Position numbers and translations under genes: made by a program. This document shows positions 63,628-64,000 of a stretch of 64,000 nucleotides of DNA, one piece after another. How positions within the stretch are numbered: position 1 is the first letter of the stretch; each line of letters begins with the position of its first letter. The notes under the pieces are model-generated. The model made no database searches. It saw only the letters and a list, made by a program, of their open reading frames with translations, and was not told the DNA's origin. This DNA is from VRUE01 sp963716245 (GTDB lineage: Bacteria; Actinomycetota; Thermoleophilia; Solirubrobacterales; 70-9), in assembly GCA_963716245.1 (NCBI GenBank), contig OY970300.1, positions 1,488,001 to 1,552,000 of the forward strand. Direction: 5' to 3'.

Positions 63628-63666
63628 GGTCGTCTTTTGTACCGCATAGCGGTACAAAAGACGACC
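63628..63666. repeat. Long hairpin between convergent menD and TolB-like gene
   Basis: Perfect 18-bp arms (63628-63645 and 63649-63666) with a 3-base ATA loop: GGTCGTCTTTTGTACCGC and its complement. A smaller hairpin (CGGG-CATCA-CCCG) lies just before it. It could stop both convergent transcripts but has no terminal U tract. Confidence 0.8.
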
Positions 63667-63673
63667 GCTGCTC

Positions 63674-64000
63674 TCAGCAGGCGATTCGCCCGGCCTCGCG
63701 GCCCGGGCCGGGCTGCCAGGCCGGCACGTAGAAGCCGGTGCCGGGAGCGGACAGCAGCGTGGTCGGGCAGGTGCCGTCGGCGTTGACCTGCATCAGGGTG
63801 TCGCCGATCCCGAGGCTGGTCGCTTCGGAGCTGCCGCGCCCGAAGCGCATGTAGGCGAGACGCTCGCCTGAGGGGTCCCAGCTCGCGAAGAACTCGGCGA
63901 GCCTGGGGGTGCGGGTGAGGCGGCGGACACCGGTGCCGTCGGCCTCGACGACGTAGAGGTCGGTGTCTTCCCTTGCCCCTTCGCGGATCACGGCGACCTC
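63674..64000 (-). CDS. TolB/PD40 beta-propeller protein, C-terminal part
   Basis: 109 residues are visible and the frame is open to the window edge, so the gene starts outside. PD40/WD40-like repeats are seen: LYVVEADGTGVRRLTRTP followed by FASWDPSGERLAYMRF, then LMQVNADGTCPTTLL with YVPAWQPG. Such propellers are usually extracytoplasmic or fused to other domains; nothing further can be said. Confidence 0.8.
   Translation of the reverse strand, partial: EVAVIREGAREDTDLYVVEADGTGVRRLTRTPRLAEFFASWDPSGERLAYMRFGRGSSEATSLGIGDTLMQVNADGTCPTTLLSAPGTGFYVPAWQPGPGREAGRIAC

Overview
The window is a G+C-rich, gene-dense bacterial chromosome segment, most likely from an actinobacterium of the class Thermoleophilia (Solirubrobacterales-like). 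The pointers are a FtsR-type MerR regulator beside a GarA-type FHA protein, a single-motif RsiG anti-sigma homologue, SepF, a short EF-Ts, a MurA with Asp in place of the catalytic Cys, an rRNA operon without spacer tRNAs, and many starts placed just downstream of a TANNNT box (leaderless mRNAs). The class assignment is inference from memory of these families; the 16S gene at 33855-35402 would settle it. No phage, insertion sequence, CRISPR array or tRNA gene was seen.

Layout. 1-3480 (minus): a partial FAD oxidase, an SRPBCC protein, ftsR, garA, rsiG and a CDP-alcohol phosphatidyltransferase. 3473-18381 (minus): a housekeeping block of proS, ispG, an unknown two-gene membrane cassette (6626-8400), rseP, dxr, cdsA, uppS, frr, pyrH, tsf, rpsB, rluD, lspA, yggT, proC and sepF. 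18461-27978 (minus): yggS, pgeF, cca, then hisF, A, H, B, D, G and Z, then murA. 28024-30469 (plus): two alpha/beta hydrolases with a small ORF between them. 30440-35680 (minus): a 16S-23S-5S operon with promoter, RNase III stalks and terminator. 35709-41257: tyrS (minus), a class A PBP (plus), mpg and argH (minus). 41268-52223: mostly branched-chain amino-acid synthesis (cimA, ilvE, leuB, a Tam-like methyltransferase, leuD, leuC, an XRE-cupin regulator, a HAD phosphatase on plus, leuA). 52221-57553: an RTX-type secreted protein, serA, serC, a cupin and ilvC. 57565-63600: the menaquinone genes menE (minus) and menB, A, C, D (plus), followed by the C-terminal part of a TolB-like propeller protein.

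How the parts work together. ispG and dxr (MEP pathway), uppS and cdsA supply isoprenoid and lipid carriers for the wall enzymes (murA, PBP) and for menaquinone. frr, tsf, rpsB, pyrH, proS and tyrS serve translation and nucleotides. cimA with leuBCD, ilvC and ilvE gives a threonine-independent route to 2-oxobutyrate (isoleucine) plus leucine and valine synthesis.

Most interesting signals. (1) A 19-codon leucine-rich leader peptide upstream of leuA, whose Leu codons are perfectly complementary over 10 bases to the leuA Shine-Dalgarno region. (2) A family of branched inverted-repeat elements (three copies) with a conserved multi-hairpin core closed by a copy-specific 14-28 bp stem. (3) Two families of dispersed palindromes at gene borders, one apparently inserted in frame into pgeF. 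(4) A single-motif RsiG homologue. (5) An rRNA terminator that doubles as the last codons of the convergent hydrolase gene.
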